The notes beneath the pieces are model-generated. The model did not search any database. It saw nothing but the letters and a program-made list of their open reading frames with translations, and was not told the origin of the DNA. Below, piece after piece: positions 50,387-64,000 of a stretch of DNA of 64,000 nucleotides. The stretch is taken from assembly GCF_027596085.1 (NCBI RefSeq), contig NC_072460.1, positions 1,562,151 to 1,626,150 on the forward strand. Direction: 5' to 3'. Numbering within the stretch: position 1 is the stretch's first letter; each line of letters starts with the position of its first letter. This DNA comes from Anoplopoma fimbria (taxonomy: Eukaryota; Chordata; Actinopteri; Perciformes; Anoplopomatidae). The position numbers and the translations under genes are program-made.

Positions 50387-51383
50387 TTTATGAAATAAGA
50401 GCTTTTTATTGCACAACATTGAACACGGTTATTTCCTACAAATTCAGGAAAATCAACAAAGAGCTGCTGATCCAGTTCTACCCTGCACTAATCCAGTCTG
50501 TTCTGCAGGTCTGACACTGTGTGGTTTTGGATCAGCCCCCAAACAGGACAACAGACAATCAGGACTGCAGAGAGGATCATTGGTGCCAACCGGCCTTCCA
50601 TTCAGAACCGTGCTCCTCCTAAATCAGGAAGAATCACTGCAGACCCTTTATACCCATTAACACCCTGGACTCAACGTGTTGATGCTACAGAACACTGTAA
50701 GCTAAGAATAAAACAGATACAGGCTCAGTGTGATGAACATTTAACATCCCCTATAAAATGCACCACGCTTTAACATGGACCTATTCATATATCATGTTAT
50801 CTTCACAATGACAATATATGACAATATGAACATGTTAAAACACATTTTTAATATTGAGGATATATATATATATGTTTCTGTGTACATTGAGCAACAAATA
50901 AACAGTCAAATGTGTTCACATACTTTGCCATTAAAGGTGATTATGACTCTTATAGAGCTGCATTCATAGCTGCCTCTGGACGAGTCACCCATCATGTCAT
51001 ACCTCAAAAGAGAGAACACTGAACATATGAACATATGACCAGACTATGAGACACAGCGGTGATTCACAGACACCTAGAGGGAGGAATGCAGCCGGACGAT
51101 GGCAGAATATGGTGTTTGCTGTTGAATGTCACCGAATAAGGGTTTATTATTATTGAAATGACAAAGCACGTGATTGTCACCAGCCAGAACATGTTTGTTT
51201 ACTCTTAACATGACCAGAAAGACCTCATTTAACGTTTGAACTTTGTAGAATAAGAGGAAATGTAGTTTCACTGAGGCTGGAGGAACAATAAGCTCGACGC
51301 TGGTATGTGGTGCCTTGAAAAGCGGCAGAGTGAGAGGTCCTCTCCTCGTCCTCTGCCTCCCTCTCTGCCTGTTTCACAGCAGG

Positions 51384-51575
51384 TGATTGGCTCTTGTGTG
51401 GCCCCGCCCCCTTCGTCGTGTCGCTCCCTCCCATTGGACGGCCCCCCTCCTCGTCCTCTCATCCCATTGGACGGCTCGGACGGGCGATGAGCTCATATTG
51501 GTTAAAAATAGTTGGGCTCGCGAGGGGCCAAAAATAGAGCAGTATATAAACCAGAGGAGCTCCAGTGAGCTGTAG
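51384..51575 (+). promoter_or_regulatory. Orphan TATA/CCAAT/GC-box promoter
   Basis: Inverted CCAAT boxes (ATTGG) at 51386, 51433, 51466 and 51497; GC box GCCCCGCCCC at 51401-51410; MEF2-like TTAAAAATAG at 51502-51511; CArG-like CCAAAAATAG at 51528-51537; TATATAAA at 51543-51550. Spacing predicts a start near 51572-51580 on the + strand. No known gene was recognised downstream. Confidence 0.7.
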
Positions 51576-51576
51576 T

Positions 51577-52463
51577 GCTGGAGGGAGAGGGAGAGAGGGA
51601 CAGGGAGGGAGGGAGGGAGAGAAGAGAGGGGGAGACACACAAAGGGAGGGAGGGAGAGAGAGACAGAGAGGAGACAGACAGGGAGAGTGAGACACACAGG
51701 GAGGGAGGGAGAGACACAGGGAGGGACACAGAGAGAGAGTGAGACACAGGGAGGAGACAGACACAGGGAGAGTGAGACACAGGGAGAGTGAGACACACAC
51801 AGGGAGGGAGGGAGAGAAGAGAGGGGGAGAGACAGAGAGAGTGAGACAGACACAGAGAGAGTGAGACACAGAGAGGGTGAGACAGACACAGAGAGAGTGA
51901 GACACAGAGAGGGTGAGACACAGAGAGGGTGAGACAGAGAGAGGGTGAGACACAGAGAGGGTGAGACACAGGGAGGGAGGGTGAGACAGACACAGAGAGG
52001 GGGAGACAGAGATAGTGAGACACAGAGAGGGTGAGACACACAGGGAGGGGGACACAGAGGGTGAGACAGACAGAGGGAGGGAGAGACACAGGGAGAGAGG
52101 TGAGACACAGGGAGGGAGGGTGAGACAGAGAGGTGACACAGAGAGAGTGAGACAGAGAGAGGGTGAGACAGACACAGGGATGGTGAGACACAGAGGGTGA
52201 GACACAGAGAGGGTGAGACACAGAGGGTGAGACACAGAGAGGGGAGACACAGGGAGTGAGACAGACACAGGGAGGGTGAGACACAGAGAGAGTGAGACAC
52301 AGAGAGGGTGAGACAGACAGGGGAGGGTGAGACACAGAGAGGGTGAGACACAGAGGGTGAGACACAGAGAGGGTGAGACACAGAGAGGACACAGGGAGGG
52401 TGAGACACAGAGGGTGAGACACAGAGAGAGTGAGACACAGAGAGTGTGAGACACAGAGAGTGT
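51577..52463 (+). repeat. GA-rich minisatellite (AGACACAGAGAGGGTG-type units)
   Basis: About 0.9 kb of variable short units built from 'gtgagacacagagaggg', 'gacagacacaggg' and GGGA runs. The 364-, 371- and 329-aa overlapping frames on the - strand are artefacts of this repeat. Confidence 0.92.
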
Positions 52464-52490
52464 TGCACCAGAGGCGGGTTGCGTCTGACA

Positions 52491-52622
52491 TGAGGCCGGC
52501 CTCGGCTCCGGGTGGAGCCGGCTGTGACGGCCTTCCTTCCCCTTTGACTTCATGCTCAGTGTCTCAAGAAACACCTAAAGCAGTAAAACAATAAAACAAT
52601 AAAACACGCACTTTAATGCAGC
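52491..52622 (+). other. Possible 3' end of the orphan transcript with a 34-codon frame
   Basis: Unique sequence after the minisatellite contains an ATG frame (MRPASAPGGAGCDGLPSPLT...) of 34 codons and then two AATAAA motifs around 52590-52605. Together with the promoter this could be a short unspliced RNA of about 1 kb. The peptide matches nothing I know. Confidence 0.25.
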
Positions 52623-52719
52623 AGGAATCAAAAAAACACAATAAAATAAATCACTGACAGGCCATGTTTCTGCAGAATATGTGGACGACTGAATGCAGGA
52701 CAGTGTGGTATTACTACCT

Positions 52720-52720
<1 letters not shown>

Positions 52721-52754
<34 letters not shown>

Positions 52755-52900
52755 CAATCCTTTATTAGTCACACAGCGGGGACATCTAAGCCATCCCAGA
52801 GGAGCAGTGGGCTGCTGTCCTGCTCAAGGACACCTCGGCATGTAGACTGTAGAGGACGGGGTTCGAACCAGCAACCTTGTGGTAGCAGGCTGGCTTAAGT
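52721..52900 (-). mobile_element. (TAA)n plus tRNA-like dispersed repeat
   Basis: (TAA)n at 52721-52754, then 'caatcctttattagtcac', then a segment whose complement has a B-box-like GGTTCGAACC (52860-52869 region). Looks like a SINE-type repeat inserted in - orientation. Confidence 0.5.
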
Positions 52901-54555
52901 AAAGGGTCGGAATACGTCTTACGCTGTTATCTCGCTGGCTTTACTAAAGAAGACATATGTTGGTGCACGGAAGCTGCTTTTCCATCAACACTCTTCTGCC
53001 ATCAGGGAAAAAGAAGTGATGGAGGATCGATGTCTCCAGTAGATTCCTCTTTAAATAAAGAGTTAACGATGTGCAGTGAAACGCGGCTTAGTGGCCTGAA
53101 CGCTGAGGGTGAAGTGTTCTGCAGTAAGGTTAGTAAAGTTAGTCATTTCCTCTCACATCCGCCCACTACTACACCTCTACTAGGCCTCTCCATACTATCC
53201 ATCCTCACATTTTCTATACTTGTTTATTCCTCCTCCTCCTCCTCCTCCTCACCACACCGGGCTCCTATATAACCGCAGGAAAGCATGAATGTAGGAAAAC
53301 GTAGGTTGATATTAGTCCAAACATCATATTCTTTAAAAAGAAGCTCACAAACCTTATCCTTTGATCTTTTATTTAGATTATTACTACAACTACCACATTT
53401 TCACCTTCAGTTCTAAATCACTCCCTTTAGTGAATGCTTACACAACGAAGGAGGCTTGTGTTTCTGTGTCTATGTGAAATACCCTCCCTCATAGAACTCG
53501 CCTTGAGGTTTGGTTACGTCCATCCCTATTTTTGTATCCTCTAATGACAATGGATGATTTTTATCAGCTCAAAACATAATCAGACAAAAAGATTTGGTCC
53601 AAAATCAGTTGTGAAGATGTGATGTGAGGCACTACTAAATAGATATGTTTCTATACGAAAAGCTTTTTGTAAGTGCAGGCTCCTTCTGAGCTCCATCCTG
53701 CTCATACGTCCATTTTATTCCTGGATTTCCACTCCTCCGCTCGGCCTTACACAACTACTGTGTTCTATTGTCGGTCACAGAGCAGCTACACACTCTCCGC
53801 ACACGCTTGCAGCTTCTGGATATAACTCGAGAAACATCCAGCATCATCCCACACGGGCTGAACGCACCGCTCCTCACCTCCACATCCCACACACTGTCCT
53901 CTCTGGAGCTCACATCTACTCCGGTGTGGTGTTGCTTTCTGCTCCTCAACCAGCGATTAATTCCTTTAAAGCCAGAATACAGACGCAGCAATTTGAAAAT
54001 GACACATTGAATTTCCATAAATTTATGATGAGGTACAATATGTTTAATGTCATTTTAATTTTGTGATTCGACTGTTGCAAGGTTTATTTGTGGCGCAGTA
54101 AAACAGAGTGATTTAAGCCGAGAGTGGCTCCACACTATGCAGCAGGGGACTTAAGAGAAGCTTGTTGGTGTGATGCTTGAAATCTTAAAACTAGAGACCT
54201 TAAGCTCTGGGACATTGGGAGCTTCTGGATGACATCGAGTGGTTCATCATGTGCTCTGGTTTATGATCCGATGAGGCTCTGCATTGAGTCTCAATCAATC
54301 ACAACGGGCTGCCATGGGGTTTCATTGTTGCATGATCTGCACCAGTCAGTTTAATGTATTTCATTAGTGGATGCAAAAGTCTTTTTACTCTGAACTGTTT
54401 ATATAATTCTTCATATTTTGCAGAATATGTCCGTTTATGTGGGACCGATGTGTCACGTTCAGTTCTTGAAAAGGAATCCATCACATACATCGATACTTCA
54501 TGTGTGTTGATTGGACTTAACAGCTCTTCTCCTCCCGCAGAGAACTCAATGAACA
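52901..54555. other. Intergenic; no gene recognised
   Basis: Overlapping 80-90 aa frames on both strands at 53755-54018 match no family I recognise. A (TCC)n run lies near 53228-53250. Confidence 0.5.
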
Positions 54556-57106
54556 GAGGCTGTGTGTTATAGAAAGTAATTTATTACACAAACCAAAGCT
54601 AGTTTACAAATACATTTTCCAGTCCTGTGCGTGTGTAGTCTAGTATGAACAAACCCACATTTTATATTTACAGACTTTGCATACAGCTTGGTTTTCCTGT
54701 TCCTTTTGTTTACATCACGGTTTCAGCATCCAAAAAAAATTAGGATTTAAAAGTACAATAAAAGTAGAAATAAAAATGATTTGTACATAATAAGGAGACT
54801 TATTATTTTTTTCCTTTTGTCTTTTCAGCCAAGTTTGTGTTCATAACAAGAAGAGCCGGCGATGCTCCAGACAGGCAGCCGAGAGGCCAGCCTTTCTCCT
54901 GACTGCCAACAACAGCATTTGGCAGGGATGATTGACGGGTCCTCACAACCAACCGCAAATCACCAGAAAGATTCAGGTAAAGCACAAAAGAAGAATTAAC
55001 TAAAGCGACGACACATAAGCAGTCCCATAGTCTTCCCTCTCCTATTTTAAATACTGATAGACAACATATTTATGACTTTTTTTTTTTTTTTTTTTAAAGC
55101 AGGAAATAAAATATAAAAACAACAACACAAGACCAGGTTTCTGGAACAGGCTCCTCCCTGGAGGCCAGGAAGAAGAACAGGAGGGTTCAACACTGTAAAG
55201 AGAGCCGGCATCTGCCAGTGAAACACACAGAAGAGTCAGGGCCGGCTGGTTGCTGATAAATCCCAAATATGACGGGCCACCTTTGCAATTTAAGGAATCG
55301 GAAAGACCTTTAAAAAAATACCCCAAAATGAAAATGACACACAGCAGGTGGTTAATTATCATTCTGCTAGTTAGTGACGCAGATCAAAATCTATCCAGCA
55401 GCCCAACCTGACAATTCTGTCATTTCCATGCAGTTTTCTGGATTAAAAAAAAAAAAAAAAAAAAAAAGGGTCACATGTGTGATGTTTGTCTTTTTAGGTT
55501 GAACTCTTCAAGCAGATGGTAGGTATCAAGAGTTTACCTATGAAACATGTAGATATGGCGGATACAATGCTTTATCCCAGGCACCTTCTTTTCCTCAAAC
55601 ATTTACTATTTTTGGATAATTGTACACTTGACCTTTTAACATGCCTACACACAAAAAAAAAAAAAAAAAAAAAAAAAGAATAGTCGTTCATCCCAAATAA
55701 GGAGATCAGTGTGGGTGTGCTTGTAAACACAATACTCTCCTCTCCTTGTTCTTTGTCCTGGTCTAAAACCAGGGGAAGACGAGCACCAGCAGTCAGCTAT
55801 GTGGACCAGTCAGCTTGTACTATGTAGGGCAGAAAACTACCTTTGTCATCCAGTGGGACCACAATCAAATCTGCCACGTCCACTGATACGGTCTATAGAA
55901 CGGTCAATGATCAGCTGATCAAAGCGGGTCCTTTTAGTGTCCAGCTCCGATGCCGAGTGAGTCACAATGCTGCTCCTCTGGAAGTAAGTAAACTTCCCTC
56001 TGTCCTCAACACTTCATGGTAAGATGTTTAACATTTAAATACAGGCGGCGATGAGAGCCTCTTGAAGTACAGGTCATGTGATGATGCACAGCGTCGGGGG
56101 AAATGTTCTCTTAAGTGAAACTGTGCACAAGCTGCAGTTCAGTAAGAGAAGGTCTCCATGTGTTAGTCACTGAGGATAATCCTGTGCTCACAGTGAGAGA
56201 CCGAACGGCACTGAGCTGGACATTCAGCTCCCCGCCACATAAGACCCGAGCTCCGGACAGCAGCTGACCACTCGTTTAACATCGTGGATCAAACACAAAG
56301 AGGACAAACTTTTCAAAATGCCTTATTTTACTCATTAAACTGTAAGTTTATCAAACCTGTTTAATCACCATTTTGAGCAGCACTAGATTAACAGTTTACT
56401 TGTGATTTGTCTTCTTTTGGGGATGTTCAAATTCCCCGCCCAGCATATGAAAACAGACAGTTTGGCCCTGGTTTGGTGGATACAGTCTCATCATGGTCCC
56501 ACCCACGCTTCAGTCTTCCATCCCTTTACCTGTCCAACTCCACACCGAACCCAGCCCGACTTCCAGGTTGGATTAGTCCACTTGTGGCCCCCTACAGTGT
56601 TACTCATTTACTGTGCCATCTGTTGGCACCCATCAATCTGTCAAGTCCTCCAGGCAGGAAAATAAACCTTTTTGTTGTTGTCCATACTGAACACAGTCTG
56701 GACCATCCCATAATTAACCAGCAACTTAATCAATTTTACTGGGTCAGCTAGACCAGGATCTCCTACAGATCTTTATCAGTGTAAGTGGCTTGATGAAAAG
56801 TCAAAATCAACCAGCGTTTAGCTGGTGTAAAGGTCCCAACTTGATGGTAAACCAGTAAAAAGCCCAATGCTTTACAGCGGTAGTCATCCCCCCCCCCACC
56901 CGTTCCTCTCCACCAGCCCAAGTCCCAGGGTAAATTCAGTCCAACAAACAGTCATTTACAGCGGTAGTCATTTACTGCACTCGTTTTTCTTCCCCTCCCT
57001 CCCTCCCTCCCTCCCTCTCCCATCTAGTAATCCCTCCGTCCCTCTCGAGCCCTATCCGCTGGGTGCAGAAGCCCAGGGTGAAAACTGTCCAAATATGTCA
57101 GCCGCT
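54556..57106 (-). other. rhoa: Probable rhoa 3' UTR
   Basis: From the stop codon the - strand stays non-coding down to AATAAA (complement of 54580-54585), a plausible polyadenylation signal about 2.5 kb away. It contains A/T homopolymers (55078-55096, 55446-55467, 55651-55677), a GGGA-repeat stretch (56992-57018) and a 17-nt direct repeat ('tttacagcggtagtcat' near 56871 and 56956). Earlier sites could also be used. Confidence 0.4.
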
Positions 57107-60148
<3,042 letters not shown>

Positions 60149-60457
60149 TCAATACACACAGAGTCAAAGACAAACAAAGGAAACCAATCAAACGATCCTC
60201 CTGGCGAATACATAACGTGCAACATACGTGGGATGAAAGTAAGACTGTGTTGAGAAGTGTTGCTTAGTTACACCATGCAACACTATACATGACACATTTA
60301 ACCACAGAACTGTAAAAAGGTGCGATCGACCTGACATTCAGAGTGTCTCAGGGGATTGTAAAGCGATAAATGGAATCTGTTATGGTCTTAACATTTGTGA
60401 TGTATGTAATTTCCTTGAACTGGCTTGTTAGCCAAAAAAGCAGAGGACCGTATGTAT

Positions 60458-60720
60458 AAAATATAATAAGGTAATCCTTTATTAATCCCACAGCGGGGAC
60501 ATTTGCTGGATTACAGCAGCAGAGAGGACGGTGCAAACAAGAGACAAAGTAAAAACAAGATCAAAACAAGTATTATAAATAAGTAATCACACAGTAAAGA
60601 ATAACAATAAGTAAAAACTACACAATAACTAAAATATAATCAGACAGAATAATTTAAGTATTGCACAGTAGATTGCACAGACTTTCTATATTGCACAGAT
60701 ATATATTATCATTGTTTTGT
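60458..60720 (+). mobile_element. Dispersed repeat, sister of 48837-49060
   Basis: Starts 'aatcctttattaatccc', continues 'acagcggggacattt', 'caagagacaaagtaaaa' and 'caagtattataaataag', parallel to the other copy. Confidence 0.65.
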
Positions 60721-63660
60721 ATGTGTGGTCTTCTGGGAGCAGAGTATTAATGGAAAACTAAACGCATAAAAACATCTTGTAACGTTTAGCACTGATATTC
60801 CATTTCTATGTCCTACACACCATTTTATTAAATAAGGTAAAGGCTGCATAAATAAAGGCTGAAAAAATGAGCAAGCTTGTGCGAGCCTGATATTTCTTTC
60901 AAGAAATGTATATTTTTTTTACGTCACTTTCTCTACAATGATAGCAATTCATAAATAATAACTAAATATCTTAAATGCTATTATCAATTGTGTTAAAATG
61001 ATTTATGATGATTAAGAATACAACCATCAGGGTAGACTACATGGGGAGATGGTGCTGTGTTAAGATTGCACAACATTTCTGTGCACATCCTGTCATCCTT
61101 ACACAACATACAGGCGTCAACACAAAGGCGGTATTACGGCACATCGCAAGGGCGACTAGTTCAATGTAGCCGAGGTTCCACTAAATCATGACAGTAAAAG
61201 GCCCAACAGATGCGTCAGTGTTGGAGTGAGAGAACCATCTTGCCCAACAGAGTTAAGGGAAGTTGGGGGAAATGGGTGTCATGTAGCCTCGTGCCATTGG
61301 CTGAGAGCATCTTGGATCGCTCCATATTGGGAAATGCCACTTTACAGAAAGTCACCAACACAGGAACTCGGTCTAAATGTTGTGAAGTCTTTACAAATAT
61401 TAAATTCCCCTCAGTTGTTTTCACCAACAACCACAACATACAACAGATGTTTCCCTTTATACAGGAACAGTAACTGTGTACAAAAGGCCACTTTATACAC
61501 CTCATCTGTCATGGTGGCACTGCAGCAGAGAAGCCTTTTACACTAACACAGTCCATGTACTCACTAACTGCACAAGGACAACTGGACCCAATATAGAGAG
61601 GGTAATAAATCATATCACTGATGGGTTATTTGCTCCTTGGTCTGAAGAGGTGCAGCACTGTGCGGTGTCAATCACATTTCTCTACATTTCTGCTATCGCC
61701 ATCACAGTGAGTCAGACGTAGGCGTGATAGAGGGCAAACTCCCGACACCTCTGCTGCGCTTTCTGAATTCATCAGCTGTTTTGAGCCGCAGTGTTCCTGG
61801 AAGTGTAACTAAAGCCAAGGTTAAAGGTTCAATTCCCTTCCCTGTGTCACTTCTGCCCCTTTGAAAAGATACCTGGGACATCAAGGGTTTTTAACTTCAC
61901 TGCTAAAATGTGTTTAAATCTCGAATGTGCTTTGCATGAGAAGATGGTGTCTTGCACCAGTCTGTCTTCCGTACCCTTGAATACGCTTCCCCTTTTTTTT
62001 GTCCATTCAGCAGTTCGTATGCTACTGGCATTTTCCGCTACGGTTAACTGTGTGCTGCCTAAACGTTCTTTATCATCCGTCTGCATATTCAATCCTTTTC
62101 TAAACCACATCTGGACAGTAACATGTCCCACAAAAGACACCCGCTGTTGTTGCCCATTGCAGTCACATGTTACAGTAAGTAACTATAAAAGTGAATTATA
62201 ATACAGACAAAAACACTATGCTTAACATCTCAGCCTTTTCCCCCGTTAGTTTCTGACCCTAAAAAGCACCAAAGCACAGTGAGGTGCTGCATGCTTTCTA
62301 GAAATGGTAGATGAATACTCTAAGTAGGACAGCAGTGTCAAAAAAGATTAGACCATTCATTCCATGACTTAAGGAAAAAGGAAAAGACAAAAATGGGGGC
62401 AGCTGTAGCCTCGAGGTGTCTGTACGGTCAATGCTTGAAACGTTTGACCAGCGGGTAAACTGGGTAAACAACAATGTGCCCTCCTTTCAACAAATGCTGT
62501 CTAGGCGCCTATAAGCAAGTCATTAAAGCCACCAATTATTCATTCAGAGCAGCTTATCAGGAGTCTTGAAATCAGTGATATAGAGCAGCATCTAGTTATC
62601 AATGACACTATCAGACTATAACCATCTATAAATATATACAGTATCTAAACCATTTCCCGGCTTCAAAAAAGGCAGGAAACACTTAACGGGGCACATTGAA
62701 ACAAGACACAACAACAGGAGCGGCACAGTGTGCATAAAGGCAACACAACAGGAAAATCTCCATTAAGCACATGGAGACTGTTGTGTCTGAACTCTCGTCT
62801 CATGCCACAAATATCTCACATTAACTCTGTAGTTTCTTTTGTTTCACTGCTTTAAATAGGCTTTCCTGTAAAAGGAAAAAAAACATCCAAGATTTCCTTT
62901 ATTGGCCAAATCATCCAGTCCTGTACCGGCCCAATATGAGCAGAACATTAAAACTACTGACTCGATGCTAAACGCACCAGCTAGTGCAGGGAAAGACTGA
63001 CAGGAGATTATACAAAACAACTGGATGGAAATGGGGTGGATTCAAAGTAAAAGGCTGTTTATGCCGGCTATGCTGAAGGTCACAGTAACAACAAATGAAG
63101 TGCACGTCTGGTACTAAGATGGGGGGGGAAATCACATGAACAGAGTAGGATGGATGCAGAGAGAACAGGGAACACTCCTGTGGTATAAAGTCAATGACAA
63201 TAGAAGGACAACAGGCAGAAGGGGAATCCTTCCTGTCGTTTTTGTGATTCACTTCATCCCCTGACTTTGATAAAACAAACTGCTGGACAAAGCCGCTCTG
63301 TAGCGACGCAACTGAATAAGTCACACAGATTTTCAAAAGCCGTTTGATACGTTTTGTCTTTCAATCATGTGTCCCGTGGAGATGTTTCAGGATCCTGTAA
63401 GCTGTCATTCAATCAAACTACGACAGACAGCAGACCTGCCAGTCAAACCCGCTCCTGCATCCACACAAGCAGGTTTCATCATCAACACAAAACTATTCTG
63501 CTGCGATTACGCTGAAACGGTGTTCGTGTTGCATTGCTTCCTCGTATGACACAGCTTTAAGATGCATTATTAAAATGGGTACTGTGTGCGTGATGATTCA
63601 TCAGCATGTCCTTTAGAAAACCCCACACAGGCAACAGTTGCATCAAAAGGCCTGTGTGTG

Positions 63661-63663
<3 letters not shown>

Positions 63664-63745
<82 letters not shown>
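63664..63745. repeat. (GT)n microsatellite
   Basis: About 41 units. Confidence 0.97.
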
Positions 63746-63748
<3 letters not shown>

Positions 63749-64000
63749 GCAGGAAATACCCCACGCAGTCTTCAGAGAGGAACATTTGCCCCAGCTTAGC
63801 GTTGGTTGACGGACTGTCGAATGATGAATATTTCAGTTTCTCTCAGAAGCTTGGCAGGTGTTTTTCCTCTGCCACCAGACGTGCATTTATGTGGGCGGCA
63901 AAAATGTGAATTAACCCATTACTGTGAAAGGAACAGGCAATACTATAACTATAATTATTCTCTCTGTATTTATAAGATTTAATTTTAGTTATTGTGGATT

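Noticed and set aside
51374..52574. Three overlapping frames of 329-371 aa on the - strand rich in S, L, C, V, P
   Set aside because: They are open in all three frames because the GA minisatellite lacks stops. No domain and no codon structure.
53755..54018. Overlapping 80-87 aa frames on both strands
   Set aside because: Neither resembles a known family and there is no promoter or splice context; kept as unassigned intergenic DNA.

Overview
The window looks like nuclear DNA of a teleost fish. The protein genes have introns and vertebrate-type splice sites. The initiator tRNA carries vertebrate hallmarks (A1:U72, C33, A54/A60). The DNA between genes is full of (CA)n/(GT)n microsatellites, tRNA-derived SINEs and hAT-type elements typical of ray-finned fish genomes. 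I cannot name the species.

Region 1 (1-13.8 kb) is a higher-order tandem array of tRNA genes, all on the + strand. It holds 42 initiator tRNA-Met(CAT) copies and 19 tRNA-Arg(CCT) copies. The basic unit is about 675 bp: Arg(CCT), a 6-nt gap, iMet, T5 terminator, spacer with a decayed Arg 3' half, a second iMet, T5, spacer, a 20-nt iMet 5' fragment, then a linker to the next Arg. Units of about 431 and 919 bp have lost or gained one 244-bp iMet monomer. Arg and iMet have no terminator between them, so each pair looks like one dicistronic Pol III gene. Copies decay toward the right edge (13.2-13.8 kb). Older, decayed Arg-iMet pairs sit alone at 17.7 kb and 40.1 kb.

Region 2 (15.3-45.2 kb, - strand) is the 5' part of a class-3 semaphorin gene. 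Eight coding exons with clean junctions encode a signal peptide and the first part of the Sema domain (304 codons plus one base). The remaining exons are not in the window. If the gene is intact, they lie left of position 1 and the whole tRNA array sits inside its intron 8 in antisense orientation. Intron 1 is 19.5 kb and holds microsatellites, an internally deleted hAT element with its 8-bp target duplication, a SINE and a decayed tRNA locus.

Region 3 (45.2-54.5 kb) is intergenic. It contains a tandem array of self-complementary 34-bp units (47.5-48.0 kb), a CpG-rich patch (49.2-49.4 kb), several dispersed repeats, and a strong-looking + strand promoter at 51.38-51.57 kb (GC box, four inverted CCAAT boxes, MEF2/CArG-like boxes, TATA). 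That promoter is followed by a GA-rich minisatellite of about 0.9 kb and no recognisable protein gene.

Region 4 (54.5-64 kb, - strand) is rhoa, a Rho GTPase. Four coding exons give a complete 193-residue protein ending in the CAAX box CVVL. A long 3' UTR probably ends at an AATAAA near 54.58 kb. The 5' UTR exon and promoter are not recognised and probably lie beyond 64 kb.
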